A stretch of 64,000 bases of DNA, taken from assembly GCF_036324505.1 (NCBI RefSeq), contig NC_086358.1, positions 3,740,868 to 3,804,867 on the forward strand. Reading direction: 5' to 3'. Origin of the DNA: Eleginops maclovinus. Taxonomy: Eukaryota > Chordata > Actinopteri > Perciformes > Eleginopidae. Numbering within the stretch: the first letter of the stretch is position 1; each line of letters starts with the position of its first letter. The notes under the pieces were generated by a model. The model ran no database searches. It was not told where the DNA came from and saw only the letters and a program-made list of their open reading frames with translations. Shown here in pieces: positions 1-16,462 of this stretch. Both the position numbers and the translations under genes were made by a program.

Positions 1-701
1 CTGCAGCAGAAGTTAGGCCTCTATTGGCTTATTGGTGTGTGTGTGTGTGTGAGGAGCTATTTGAGTTTTACGCATTCAGAGTACATTTTAGGAAGGTAAG
101 GGCACTCAACCTCACTTTTCTCCTCGCCTTTAGAAAGACTTTCATGTAGAGGCATACTTGAGGCTTTTCAAAGGCTCAGGTAATATTAGTTGTTTCTGAT
201 CGCATGTAACGTTTTGCTGTGCTCTGTTTGTGTGCTTTGAGCGCTGTTTGCCATTTCTGTTGATCCCTCCCTGATGCGTGATTATTATCCGACCTTTCAA
301 CGCTATGTTTTTTTATAGAAGATGATGCCAAGAATCCTCCCGACCACAGACATATAAAAATGAAGGTATAGGTCTCTGCAGATACAGACACTGCAGCGCT
401 GTTCTAGAGGGCCACACGTGATGATTGAGGGAATAATACAACTCTATAGATTATTTATTTTTAGGATGTCTTACTAATTGTTAGAATTGTTTTAGCTTAG
501 AGTTGGAGTTAGGCCTTTAGTTAAGGTAAGGGTAAGATTTTTTGGTAAAATGTCAATTAGTGTTCTCACAACTATTAAAGGGTTGTGTGTGTTGCAAAAT
601 AGGTCTAGTCTTAGTTCTCCAAAGCCAGATCATTTTGGCAAAAAAAGCAAATAAATCCTTTGTTTTTGCGTTTAGAGAATAATGTGTAATTGGCAAGGTT
701 A

Positions 702-704
<3 letters not shown>

Positions 705-741
<37 letters not shown>

Positions 742-754
742 TGTGTGTGTGTGT
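705..754. repeat. (GT)n microsatellite
   Basis: About 25 units with one GA interruption. Confidence 0.95.
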
Positions 755-1153
755 GAGACAGATACCTTAGATACAGAGTCAGATAGCACCTGTAAATTTG
801 GGAGGCAGCAGGGAGAAGCTAATGGGATTTGGCATTAGCTGAGGTTTAATACACACTTTTCTTCGTGTAACAGCCCGGATCCGACCACAGCGATATTGAT
901 TTGAAACAGTGATCCGTCTTTGTGTTTGAGCGTGGCAGACAGCAGCGGAGACTCCGCTGAGCTAATAGCCTTCACTCACCTGCGAGCAAAACATGCTATG
1001 AGAACACAGAGGTGAAGTGTGTGTGAGTGACAAAGAGAGTGTGTGTGCAGAAAGTGTGAGGAAGAAGCCGAAGTGGGAGTTGGACTGCCTGTCTGGAAGA
1101 GGTGTATTTGCATTTCTGCGATGGGAGTATGCACGAGTGCACATCTGCATATT

Positions 1154-1180
<27 letters not shown>
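1154..1180. repeat. (GT)n microsatellite
   Basis: About 13 uninterrupted units. Confidence 0.95.
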
Positions 1181-1184
<4 letters not shown>

Positions 1185-2139
1185 AGGGTTTTTAGCAGTG
1201 GGATACCTCCCGGCGCTCCTCGTTCACCTATCCCCTAATCTCTGCCGACTCCCAGGTGAGATAACAGAGCTCACTGACATTTGAATATTCTGACTCCTCT
1301 CCTGGAATATCAATTAAGACAAAGGCGGCGCTCGCAGCTTTCTCCTTCCTCTTCTCTCCTGCTGGGCTCATTTCTCGGCGGTACAGAAAAAAAGGCAAAT
1401 CACTTCACATGGACACGTTAGAAGCTGACCAGATTTGCACCACCACGGGAGGCTTCATAGAGTTTGCACAGAGCTGAAGTCCTCCAAGTGGCTGATTGTC
1501 TCCAGGCAATTAGACGCGACGCGACGCCTGCGATCGAAAACTTTCCTCTTTTCCTCCCAGCTTTGTGCAATTTGATTTGTCTCAATTTCCCTCTAATCTC
1601 GCTGCCTCGTGCACATTACGATGTGTGGAGCTGCGTGAGAATTGGGGGCTACGATGATGATGAGAAATTTCCAGTGGCTTTGAGTAACGAGCCGCCTGGA
1701 AAAACGGAGGGTTCCATAAATCTGCATATATAACTCAAATGTAACCGAGAGCGCGTTAGTATAAAGTCATTCATCCTCTTTCTGTCAAGTCCGTCTGTCA
1801 GCTTGCACTTGGCCTTGCAAGAATGCAAAATTACTCGTCTTTATATTTGTTTTAGTGTAGATCGTAGAGCAGCAGCGGAGCCACTTAAAGAGCATATTTA
1901 AGTCTTACAAACATCTCCAGTAATGCTGAGGAGAAACCCGTCTGCTGGGTTATTATTGCTCCCAAGATTTATGCAATCAATTCAAAACACAGTGGGAATT
2001 AGTGATGCCCAGAGGGAAAGCAGTTCAAAAGTTATCACAATAAAGGGGGGGGGGGGGACAGATGATAGAGAGGGAGACAGAGACACATACAGATAAAAGC
2101 TTTTTTTGTGTCGCACTTTTCAGACAGAGGATGCAGCTT

Positions 2140-2571
2140 TTAAGAGGCCATATTCTGCTCATTTCCAGGCTCATTTTCCTCTTCTCTGACATGTCTCCAT
2201 GCTTTAATGTTCAGAAAGCTCTTTATGTTTCTCATACTGCCTGTGCTGCAGCACCTCTTTTCACCCTCTGTCTGAAATCAGAGCCCAGTCTGCTCTGATT
2301 GGTTAGCTGGACGGCTCTGTCAACTGTTTACAGATGTCCCGCTCATTAGCCTATCACGTACAATGTGTTGAAGCCCTATCCAATAGAAGCGCATGCTGTT
2401 GCATAGTGATGTCATTTGTTACAGAAGTAAACAAAGGAGTCTAATGGAGGCGTTTCAGGCAGGGGGGAGTGTGTGGGAGAGAGTGGGATTTTCACCTTTG
2501 CAGACCATTTACATGCACAAATACCTACAACACACTGCAGGAAAGGAAACCCCAAAATAGAGCCTCTTTAA
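2140..2571. mobile_element. TTAA-ended MITE-like fish repeat, copy 1
   Basis: It begins TTAAGAGGCC and ends GAGCCTCTTTAA, so short inverted ends abut TTAA on both sides, as in piggyBac-type target sites. The internal landmarks CATACTGCCTGTGCTGCAGC and CAGACCATTTACATGCAC are shared with the copy at 3351-3674. I recognise the sequence as a common teleost interspersed repeat; the superfamily is inferred only from TTAA. Confidence 0.6.
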
Positions 2572-4887
2572 ACCTGTCCTTTGAGTTAGAGGAGCTCTCT
2601 ACCCAGCCTGGAGACATGCATTTTCCGAAAAGCAGCCAATGACTTATTGTGTCCTGTTTGCGCTCCTCTTTCTTTCCGACTCAAAGGAATCTGCTGAGTA
2701 ACTTTGTTTGGGATGAGGTTACAGCAAACTGTAAATTCTCCCACGCACCGGGGAATCATCCAGAATAAACAGGGCCGAGACGGAGGGAATAATAAAGCCT
2801 CATATCTCTGCATCTCAAACAGCAATCTCTCCTCCTCCCTCTCGCCCTATCCTGATATTTGTACCCTCCCCTTTCTTTCTTTCTTTCTCTTCCTCTTCCC
2901 TTTTCTCTCCATCAGTCCATCCTCCCCACCTATCCACAGTTGTTGCCTTGGTAACAATACAAAGAGATTTTATTCGCCGCTCTGTCACCGTGGCAACGCT
3001 TGGCTTTCCTCCAGGGCCGTTTGTTGGAAGCGTGCCGCCCTCCGGTCCGCTGCAGCCGGCTCGCACTGACCACCGTCGGATCGAGTCGATCCATCTGCTG
3101 GAAACTGCTCAAGTGCTGCCGCTGTGGGCTCAGGAGGAGACGCTCAGAGACGGAGGTGCAGGTGAAACTGCTGGGGATTCAGTGTTTGGATTCTGGCAGT
3201 GGGGATTGTCAAAGCATTCAAGATCCAAAGATTCAAGGCTTTATTGTCTTATGTGAAACAGCCACCTTTGTTGCCAATGGAAATCTAAAATCCAAGGCTC
3301 TCCCTCTGACAGCAATAAACTGTGTGACTAAAAGGACAGTACATTTTGGTTTAAAGAGGCCTTTTCTGCTCAATTTCTGCTTCATATTTGTGTTTTGAGC
3401 CTCTACTCTGACATGTCTCCATGCTTCAATGTTCATAAAGCTCTTTATTTTTTCTCATACTGCCTGTGCTGCAGCACCTCTTTTCACCCTCTGTCTAAAA
3501 CCAGAGTCCAGTCTGCTCTGTTTGGTTAGCTGGCCGGCTCTGGCTTAGAGATTTCCCGCCGCTAAGCGGAAGTAAACAAAGGAGTCCAATGGAGGGGAAG
3601 TGGGATTTTAGCCTTTGCAGACCATTTACATGCACAAAAACACACTATAGGTCATCCCAAAAGCATACTATAAATTGTAATACTTGTATAATATATATTG
3701 AATGAGTGAAAACAATTGGACTTCCAAAACCCAAAACCTTTAATAATTTTAAAACGATCACAGATATTCTCAAACGTCTATGTTTTAGAATTCCTTATCT
3801 GCATGGTTCTTATAATCCCGGGATAATTAGACTTTCTTCTATCCATTTATATACAGATGTTGACAGACAGACATGCAGGTAAAACTGGTTCCATGGTATT
3901 TGACACACACTAAAGGGTTTTCCTGTTTACTTCCTTGACTGATTTTGGGGAGCCCCAGTTTTGACAGAAGTTCAAACTAAAGGTTGTGTTGGAGAAAAGC
4001 CTCCCTGATGATTGTGTTGAAGAAGAGAAAATGTCACTCTGCTCCAAGAGGGCCCATAATTGCCTGCTACCCCCCTGCTGGTGGAGCTCCGTTATTGCTG
4101 CAGACGGTAATGCTGCACAGCTGGTGCAGAAACTGTGCGGCGAGGTGCAGCAGCCAGTTGGCAACTAATAGGCTTATTACAGCAGCACCAGGAGACGTGA
4201 CATTTGGGATGTATCGTGCCAACCAGTAAAATGCACTTTAGAGATGTCACACTAATGGGATTGTGTGTTGGCAGGATGCTTCTGGCAGGGGTTGGGAATT
4301 TCTAGGTTTTCCAGGCCAAAACCTGGCTTTAACACTTCGGCAACTGATGAGTGTGTCAGTGTGTGTTGTCGCGGAGTCTTTTGTCTGAGTGTGACTTTGT
4401 CTTGGCTTCAAACAAGGCCTCTTAAAAAGATTTCTCAGTGGGTTTTTTTTTTCAGCATACATTAGCCTCCTCCTTATCATTGTCAGAGTGACTGGCAGGA
4501 CACAATGACAAGAGGCACTTGACTGATTGTTCAATTCAAGTTTCATTACTCATCACAAGGAGTACTACTCAGCCCCTGGGAGTTGATGTATGATATTTTC
4601 TTTGGTGGTTTCCCAAGTTAGAAAGAATATCCCTAATGATGTCATCATTTTGCACTCTCTACTTTATTCTGTTGTACTAAATGTGACATTTCTATGTAGA
4701 GACACATCTCATTACGTTGTACATATGTCAGATTTTAAGATGAAGTTCCAAGTAGTGTGTAGTCTGTCTGTAGTCTCTGGAGAGATGTTGTCAGATGATG
4801 TCAAGTCATTTAAATAACAATACAATCAGTAAAAACATATTGTTGGGGGGGGGACAAGTTAAAGTGCACAACCTGTCAGTAGTTACC
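2572..4887. other. No gene seen apart from repeats
   Basis: It holds MITE-like copy 2 and, at about 3220-3340, AGATTCAAGGCTTTATTGTC, which resembles a common fish interspersed fragment. The overlapping open frames around 2700-3400 have no recognisable domain. Confidence 0.5.
3351..3674. mobile_element. TTAA-ended MITE-like fish repeat, copy 2 (internally deleted)
   Basis: It starts TTAAAGAGGCC and follows copy 1 through the CTGTGCTGCAGC block, the GTCCAGTCTGCTCTG block and the ACATGCAC block, but has lost about 100 bp internally and has a decayed right end near AAAGCATACTATA. Confidence 0.6.
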
Positions 4888-5104
4888 AGACTTGGAGTAC
4901 TCCAGTCCCGGACTTTTTCGGGACTCATTCGACTTGGACTCAGACTCAGACTTTTTTTGGGTGACTCGTAATTGGAGTTGGATTCGAGCACAGGTAATGA
5001 TGACTCAGACTCTTCTTGACTGACTCAGACTTGGACCCTGACTCGAGGAGTTGGGACTGGAGAGTGACTTGGACTTGAGAATTGGTGACTTGACTTCAAC
5101 ACCG
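4888..5104. repeat. Degenerate GACTYG-rich repeat
   Basis: Many imperfect copies of GACTTGGACTC / GACTCAGACT occur across about 215 bp. It is a decayed short-period tandem repeat of a kind seen in many fish, with no coding content. Confidence 0.6.
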
Positions 5105-10325
<5,221 letters not shown>

Positions 10326-10785
10326 CTATGATTAGGGCCACATGAAGGAGTTAGAATACTGAGGAAATAGTGGGACATTTTTAAAAGTCAAAATTCTGAA
10401 AAAAAAGGCAGACATTTGAAAAAAAGGCAAAACCTTTTTTTTTTTTTAAGTTATAATTTTGAAAAAATAATATGAGATTTTTAAAAGTCGACATTTGGAA
10501 AGAAAGACAGTGTTTTTTGGAAAAAGTTATAATTTTGAAGAAATATTCTCAAATTCTAAAAAGTCCAAATTTTGAAAAAAAAGGCAGAATTTGTAGGTAA
10601 GAAAAATGATCATTTTGAAAAAAAAATCAGATTATTTTTTAGGTTGACATTTAGAAAAAAGGCCATACTGTATATTTGAAAAAAAAGCAGAATTTTTAGG
10701 AAAAACTGACATTTTTTAAAATCGACATTTTGAGAAAAAAACTGATGTTTGAAAAGAAAATAAAAAGGAAAAAAAAAAAGTTTGC
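10326..10785. repeat. A-rich degenerate tandem array, copy 1
   Basis: It begins ATTAGGGCCACATGAAGGAG and continues as loose units of TTTGAAAAAAAGGCAGAATTT and AAAAGTCGACATTT. The leader matches the array at 14395. Confidence 0.6.
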
Positions 10786-10867
10786 TTGCAGCCCAAAAAG
10801 AGTGGGATTCCGGCTAGGAACATACACCCTAAATAAGATTAGCCACTAAGATAGATAGATAGATAGA

Positions 10868-11132
10868 GTCGGAGGATGAAACCCTCTTTATGAGTCACAT
10901 ACATGCACACAGCAGAGCTCACATAGTGAAATTGGTCCTCTGCATTTAACCCATCCTAGTACTAGGAGCAGTGGGCAGCTATCGTGCAGCGCCCAGGGGA
11001 GCAATGGGGAGGGGGGATTGGAGGTGTCCGGTGCCTTGCTCAAGGACACCACAGCAGGGCCTAGGAGGTGAACTGGCGCAACTACGATTCCCAGTCCAAG
11101 CCCCTACTGACTGTGCCACTGCTGGACCACTA
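10868..11132. repeat. Teleost interspersed repeat, class unresolved
   Basis: The stretch TTGGTCCTCTGCATTTAACC, then AGGAGCAGTGGGCAGC, GCGCCCAGGGGAGCAATGGG and GCCTTGCTCAAGGACACC is a sequence I recognise from many fish genomes. It is non-coding. A GATA tract (10851-10866) precedes it. It may be a SINE or the tail of a LINE; I cannot tell which. Confidence 0.6.
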
Positions 11133-11195
11133 AGCTAACTAGCTTTAAAAGGATCAACGGAAAAACGTTGGAGGTGATTCAGCGTTTTTATTTAT

Positions 11196-11455
11196 TGTAC
11201 TGTTCCTTTAAGAAGCGCCATGGTAACAGCCAATCAGGGTAACTGTAGCGCCGCGTGCTGGACAGAGAGAGACAGGAAAAATAAAGCGACAGGAAAGTTT
11301 GAGAGAAAGTAAACAGAGAAGGAAATGAAGCCAAACCACAAAATATACGATGAGCAAACAAGCTTTTTGTGTGTTGGACTTTGTGTAAACTTTCTGCCTG
11401 GATACTGTTTTTCTATTCGAGTAGTTAAGGAGTAAGGAGTTAAGTTAGCTGGTGA
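11196..11455 (+). promoter_or_regulatory. Promoter-like segment with possible first exon
   Basis: CCATGGTAAC (half X-box-like, 11218-11227) is followed by GCCAATCAG (CCAAT box, 11229-11237) and a GC-richer patch. About 215 bp later GCTGGTGAGTTC (11448-11459) is a good donor. This could be an unannotated non-coding first exon on the plus strand. There is no downstream coding exon to support it. Confidence 0.2.
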
Positions 11456-11639
11456 GTTCAACCTACTTGTTTGTGTCAATTAGCATGCTATGTCGTTGTT
11501 TTCAAGCTGAATGGGCAGCTGAATTAGCCTGCAGCTTTGCTAAAACAGCCTGAATATATATTATTTAGTGCATTTCATGTTTTTGTCTTTCTTTAAAGCA
11601 GATTTAAAAGCTAACATTCAACAGGTGTGGTCAAGCGAC

Positions 11640-11992
11640 ATGCCCTTATTGTCAGTTATTTTTCAGGTATTATACTTAAGTACACATTTCAGGTACTTGT
11701 ACTTTACCCAAGTATTTTCATTTTATACTACTACTAATCTGCTACGTTTTAGAAGCACATTTTGTACTATTAACTCGACGAAATGTATTTTAAAAATGAT
11801 TACCAATAGCTTATAATACTTATAGCTTTATACTCTTAAATGTGAAGATTTGTTGCTTTAAAATATTGTTGCTGCTAATACTTAAAGTACATTTTCCTAA
11901 TTGTACTTGCATTATTTTGCTTTTACCATTGTCCATGCAGTACAGTGTGTTAGTAGTGCTTTTATTCTTACTTTTTCCACCACTGACAACAG
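11640..11992. repeat. Teleost TACTTAAGTAC-type interspersed repeat
   Basis: It contains the landmarks TACTTAAGTACA, GGTACTTGTACTTTACCCAA, GTATTTTCATTTTATACTAC, CTGCTACGTTTTAGAAG and a terminal TTTTTCCACCACTGACA. I recognise this order as an abundant short non-autonomous repeat of teleosts. The open frame across it is incidental. Confidence 0.6.
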
Positions 11993-14119
11993 GCAGCTTT
12001 GGGGTTTACACACCTGAATCTGAGGATTAAAGTCCAAGGAAGTGAAATACCATAGGCTTCTGCAGGACCCACCCACTGTCCATGGATAAGGACACAGATG
12101 CATCACCTGGATCAGGGTAGGACTGAACCTTCAGTATTTTCCTGTAACATACACTGGAAGTCATTCAGACTGGTAAAGCGCTTCACCAAAACACTGTTTA
12201 GTGCTGAAACGTGTTCATTGATACACTGTATTGATCTGTGGAATTTGATTCCATTTGATTCTGTGATTTTCCATTCCTCTTTCGCCCAGTTGGTATGCAA
12301 ATGGGTCGTGTCACTGTGAAATCTAAACTCAAGAAACTTGAAATAACTTAAACAATGAAGGTGATGCGCACAGGTGATGAAACCACCATCTTATTTATGT
12401 GTTACCTGTGTCTTTAGATATTTATATTCTTTGATTTATAGATTTTAAAAAGGTCTCCAAATGCATTCAGTTTTGTCCTTTCCTTCATGCCTTGTGTTTC
12501 CCCACAAACAGTCTCCCACGGCTGCAGAAAACAGCTGCTAAACTTATCCAAAAGCAGAAATATACAACTTTCTATTCCACTTATAGCAAATGCAAATGTG
12601 TAAAGTTAGTTTGGTGTAGTTATCGCTATACAGGTATATTGAATAGGGTTATCGACAGGTGACTGTGGAAGCGTTGATCATAATGTGTTGATGATGTTGA
12701 GTAACAAAAAAGCTGATGATGCCCCTGACTGTGGAAGTACACCTCACTGCCAGATGGCTTAAAAACACAGAGAGCTGGTGTTGCGCTCCACTGAGCAGAA
12801 TTCGGGAAGGTAGAGAGGGATTGGCAGGGGAGTGGGAGGAACGCAGGTTTGCTTTGTTTTCAGTTAAATTCCCTGGACTGTTTCCCCCGCTGCCAATTGC
12901 TCTGGCAGTCTGAGTAATTAGTGCAAATTCACATTGTGTGAACGTGTGTTGGCTGTGGTGTGTGTTAGTATTCAGACGGGTGTGAAGGTAACATTTGTTT
13001 GCAGTTAAAAGTTGGATTTCTGCATGCACGGTTCATTTGAAGGTAAAAAAAACATTTACAACTAGAATAGTGGGTTTGATTTTGTCTGGCAGGGATCTTA
13101 TGCTTGAAGCCCAAGGACACATTCACTCTCTGACTGCAGCTGTGCATGCATGAAGGAAGAGTTATGAGAGGAGAGGACTCTGGAATATTGTGTTTATGGA
13201 GAATAGATGTGGATTTAAATATAGTGACTTTGTAGAATGAGGCACATCTCATCTTCCCCGGGACCTTTTATCTTTGCAGTTATTTTTAAAGAAAGGCGTA
13301 CAGCCGAATATAAACTCCAAGATGTGAAGTGAAGAAAAAGATAGTATAAATCCAGCCCTAAAATAATGGTTGAACAATATAATTCCACACTTCTTGAGCA
13401 GTGTCAGGAGATGCAGAAAATAACCATTGTTGATGAACAATTATCGTCATTGTGCTAAATACCTTGCGTCTTTTTATTACTGCCTCCCACTAAAAGCCAC
13501 CCAATGTTTCCCCAGTTCAAAGCCTTAATGTAATGTAGAGGAAGCAGGAAATGTAGGTTTATTATTAGTACGTCAAAGCTGGGGTGGGTAATATGCATGT
13601 AGTATGTTGTTGTTAAATTACTTAAAATTATATCCAGACATCAAGCATTAAATTACATTTTCTGACCCTAAAAAGAAGATTGAGCAACCGTTGGAGCTAG
13701 CTGTGCTTAGCTTAATCATGGTAGGCAAATTAAACCCTCCACCAACGACGAGCTTTACTCCTCTTTCAATTACTGGTGTCAATTGATTAAATCATAGCCT
13801 GTGATTAATCATTACTAATCACAAGTTTAAAAAACTAGTTTTTACTTTAAGGGGGATAAAAGTAATACATGTGTAGAGTAGTAACACAAGAGAAATCAGA
13901 TTGTCTTTTACTTACTGGTAACATTTTAGCCTCAGATGAGTTCTGAATTATTTGCATGAAGTCTGAACATTTTCTGAGCGGCTGCGATTCCCCTCTGTAT
14001 AATGCTAAGGGCATTGGCTCGTATAGTATCTATAGTTCCTACATTGTTGACCTAGTCTAGTGTCTCCGTCTCTTGTGCAACTTCAAGAAATGTCCCATAT
14101 ATACGGTATCAAAAGAGGG
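11993..14119. other. No gene seen
   Basis: Unique-looking intergenic DNA. A GATTAAATCATAGCCTGTGA / TGATTAATCATTACTAATCA patch near 13785-13820 resembles fish repeats of the GATTAATC type. Confidence 0.5.
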
Positions 14120-14380
14120 TTTTATTTCATTTCAACCTTAGGTTCATTTGAAATGATCATGAAGGATTGTGCATATTGCCACATATGAAATGCTCGCTGT
14201 GATTAAAAGAGAGTAAAAGTTTCAGCTTTTATCGGACAACAATAGGTATAACAGATCTGGATTTAGTTGAATTGACATCTGTGAGACATTTAGGTGTCAC
14301 CTTCAAAACAAAAAGCTGGAGGCTTGAACGTCTCTTCAACTTCAAGTTAGTTCAATCCGCTTTAATAACATCTATCTCAT
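14120..14380. repeat. Local duplication, copy A
   Basis: It shares in order with 14741-15030: AAATGCTCGCTGTGA, TTTATCGGACAA, AATAGGTATAACAG, GTCACCTTCAAAACAAAAAG and GAACGTCTCTTCAACTT. Divergence between copies is moderate. Confidence 0.75.
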
Positions 14381-14392
14381 TTTAAAAAGAAG

Positions 14393-14690
14393 ATGATTAG
14401 GGCAACGTGAAGAAGGAGTTAGAAGCATGAGAAAAATAGTGGGACATTTTAAAAGTCTGAAGTTTTTAGGAAAAGGGATCATTCTGATACATTTTCGGAC
14501 AATTTTGAAAGTCGACATTTAGAAACAAAATCAGAATTGAGACGAAAAAAGTGATGATTTAGAAAAACAAGACAATTTTAAAAGTTGAAGAAATAGTCAG
14601 AATTACTAAAAGTCGAAATTTGGAAAAAAAATCTGAAGTTTGAGAAGAAAATCAAAAGGAGTAGTAATTGGGAGACAAAGTGTGAGTTTT
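14393..14690. repeat. A-rich degenerate tandem array, copy 2
   Basis: The leader GATTAGGGCAACGTGAAG, then AAATAGTGGGACATTTT and AAAAGTCGACATTTAG units correspond to the array at 10326. It is enclosed by the two halves of a local duplication. Confidence 0.6.
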
Positions 14691-14740
14691 TGAAAGAAGG
14701 TGATCAAGGATAAGAAATAGCCCATAATATCAAAGAAGTG

Positions 14741-15030
14741 TTTTATCATTTGGATCTGAAATTCATTCTAAATTATCATGATGGATTATGCAAACAGGAC
14801 ATGTCAAATGCTCGCTGTGAAGAAATGAGTACAAGTGTCTGCATTTATCGGACAAGAATAGGTATAACAGGTTCAGATTTTCTTTGAATTGACATTTAAG
14901 TGTCACCTTCAAAACAAAAAGCTAGAGGCGGCCGTCTGTGAACGTCTCTTCAACTTTTCGCTTTGCTGCTAAATATAAATGTGTTTCCAAAGTTAGTCCA
15001 ATCCGCTCTAATATCATCTATCTAACATCA
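14741..15030. repeat. Local duplication, copy B
   Basis: It is the direct-orientation partner of 14120-14380 and carries an extra ~40 bp (CTTTTCGCTTTGCTGC...) before the shared TTAGTCCAATCCGCT. Confidence 0.75.
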
Positions 15031-15179
15031 AATGTTTGCTGGGTTGTAGAGAGCCCAGGGAAACAGAGGGGGAGATATGAAGAGCAGAGGGACTCTTATC
15101 TCTTCCTGAGGACAGAAACAACAACAAAGGATTAAAGAGACACCAAGAGAGGAGCTTTTCTTTTTTACAGAAGTCATCT

Positions 15180-15185
15180 TTTATT
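15180..15185 (-). terminator. Candidate distal poly(A) signal AATAAA
   Basis: Read on the minus strand, AATAAA sits in GGCAATAAAAGATGAC with a GT-rich element about 40 nt further on. It is the last well-formed signal before repeat-rich DNA begins at 15.0 kb, so it is a reasonable end for the SHISA9-like transcript. Nearer signals may be used instead. Confidence 0.3.
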
Positions 15186-16438
15186 GCCACGTAAGAAAGT
15201 CAGAACAATGGTGATATACTGTCGGATGGCAAATCATCAACAAAAAAGAACCAAAAGATCCCTCCCCAAAATAAGGAATAATTCATAGAAACACTATGGT
15301 AATATATCTCCGGGACAAAACGTCTGCTATACCTCTTTTCTAACAATATTTGAATAGTACCAAAATACAGCTTCTCCATAACTTAATGTCACAAATCATA
15401 AAGTCAGTAAACAGTAGAAGGACGATGGGGCATCACGGTGCATATTATTATAAGCTACTGTGCAAACAATAGTGGGAGATGGGCTCTACCAGAGCAAATA
15501 TGCTGGGGGGGGGGCATATGCATCCACATACACATATGCATAAATACCACAAACTGGTCCGGACATCAAAAATAGAAAATTGGATCTGATATAACTTTGT
15601 ATGCATGATTAACACCAAAAATGAGTTAATCCATGGTTCTATAAAAGGATATGCTCGCTCACGGTTAGTAGACATATCGCAAATAGCTTCTTAAAAGGTC
15701 ATTAGAAATCCCCTTGGCTCAGGACCTTGGTATTTTTTCACATCTGCTGTTGTTGATATATACGTAGGTTCATGATAAAAAAAAGAATCAAACGTTTATA
15801 AAGCACACCATAGGAGCAGAACCCTTTTTAAAACAGGAGGACAGACACGGCCTCTCCTCCCTGTGCAGAAGGTGGAAACATTGCGCATGATGCTATACAA
15901 AGTCGTAAACATAGCTGACGTGAACCCCTTTTTAATAATACATCGATTATTTTGTGTGTGATGCCGCTCTTTATAGGCTGTCGTGTTCACAACGCCATCA
16001 AGTCCAGCAAACGATAGAAAAAGAAAAGAGTGGAGGAGAACCTGGTATAAATGTAACTTGTGTTTGAGCCCTTTAGTGTCATCCAGATGTGCTGTACATT
16101 TCCCTCGTTCTGATCATGAGTACGCTGCTCTTTCTTTTCCTTAAATGAAGACCGTATCTGCAGTTATTAAGCGGGAAAAAAAAGCAGACTTTCTCCGCCA
16201 CCGCCGCCCCACCGAGACATGAATATTTACAGACATTGTCCTGATTCCGTCTGACATCAAGAACAATTCACATCGTTAGCTTTACACGGTGTAAATAAAC
16301 ACTCGGCCCGACAGATGCTGGACGAAAACATGTTCCAGCGCGTGTGAGTAATATCCAATCTGTCCGCGGGGTAGATTTGGGAAGGTATCAAGCCGCTGCT
16401 TAATGATCAAAACACGTCTGTACTGTAAAAACACCAAG

Positions 16439-16462
16439 TGTGTGTGTGTGTGTGTGTGTGTG
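16439..16462. repeat. (TG)n microsatellite
   Basis: Twelve units, inside the putative 3' UTR region. Confidence 0.95.

Larger units (their letters stand above)
1..2139. other. No gene seen
   Basis: Unique-looking DNA with the GT tracts listed and a 12-base G run at 2046-2057. Open frames are short and lack family features. Confidence 0.6.
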
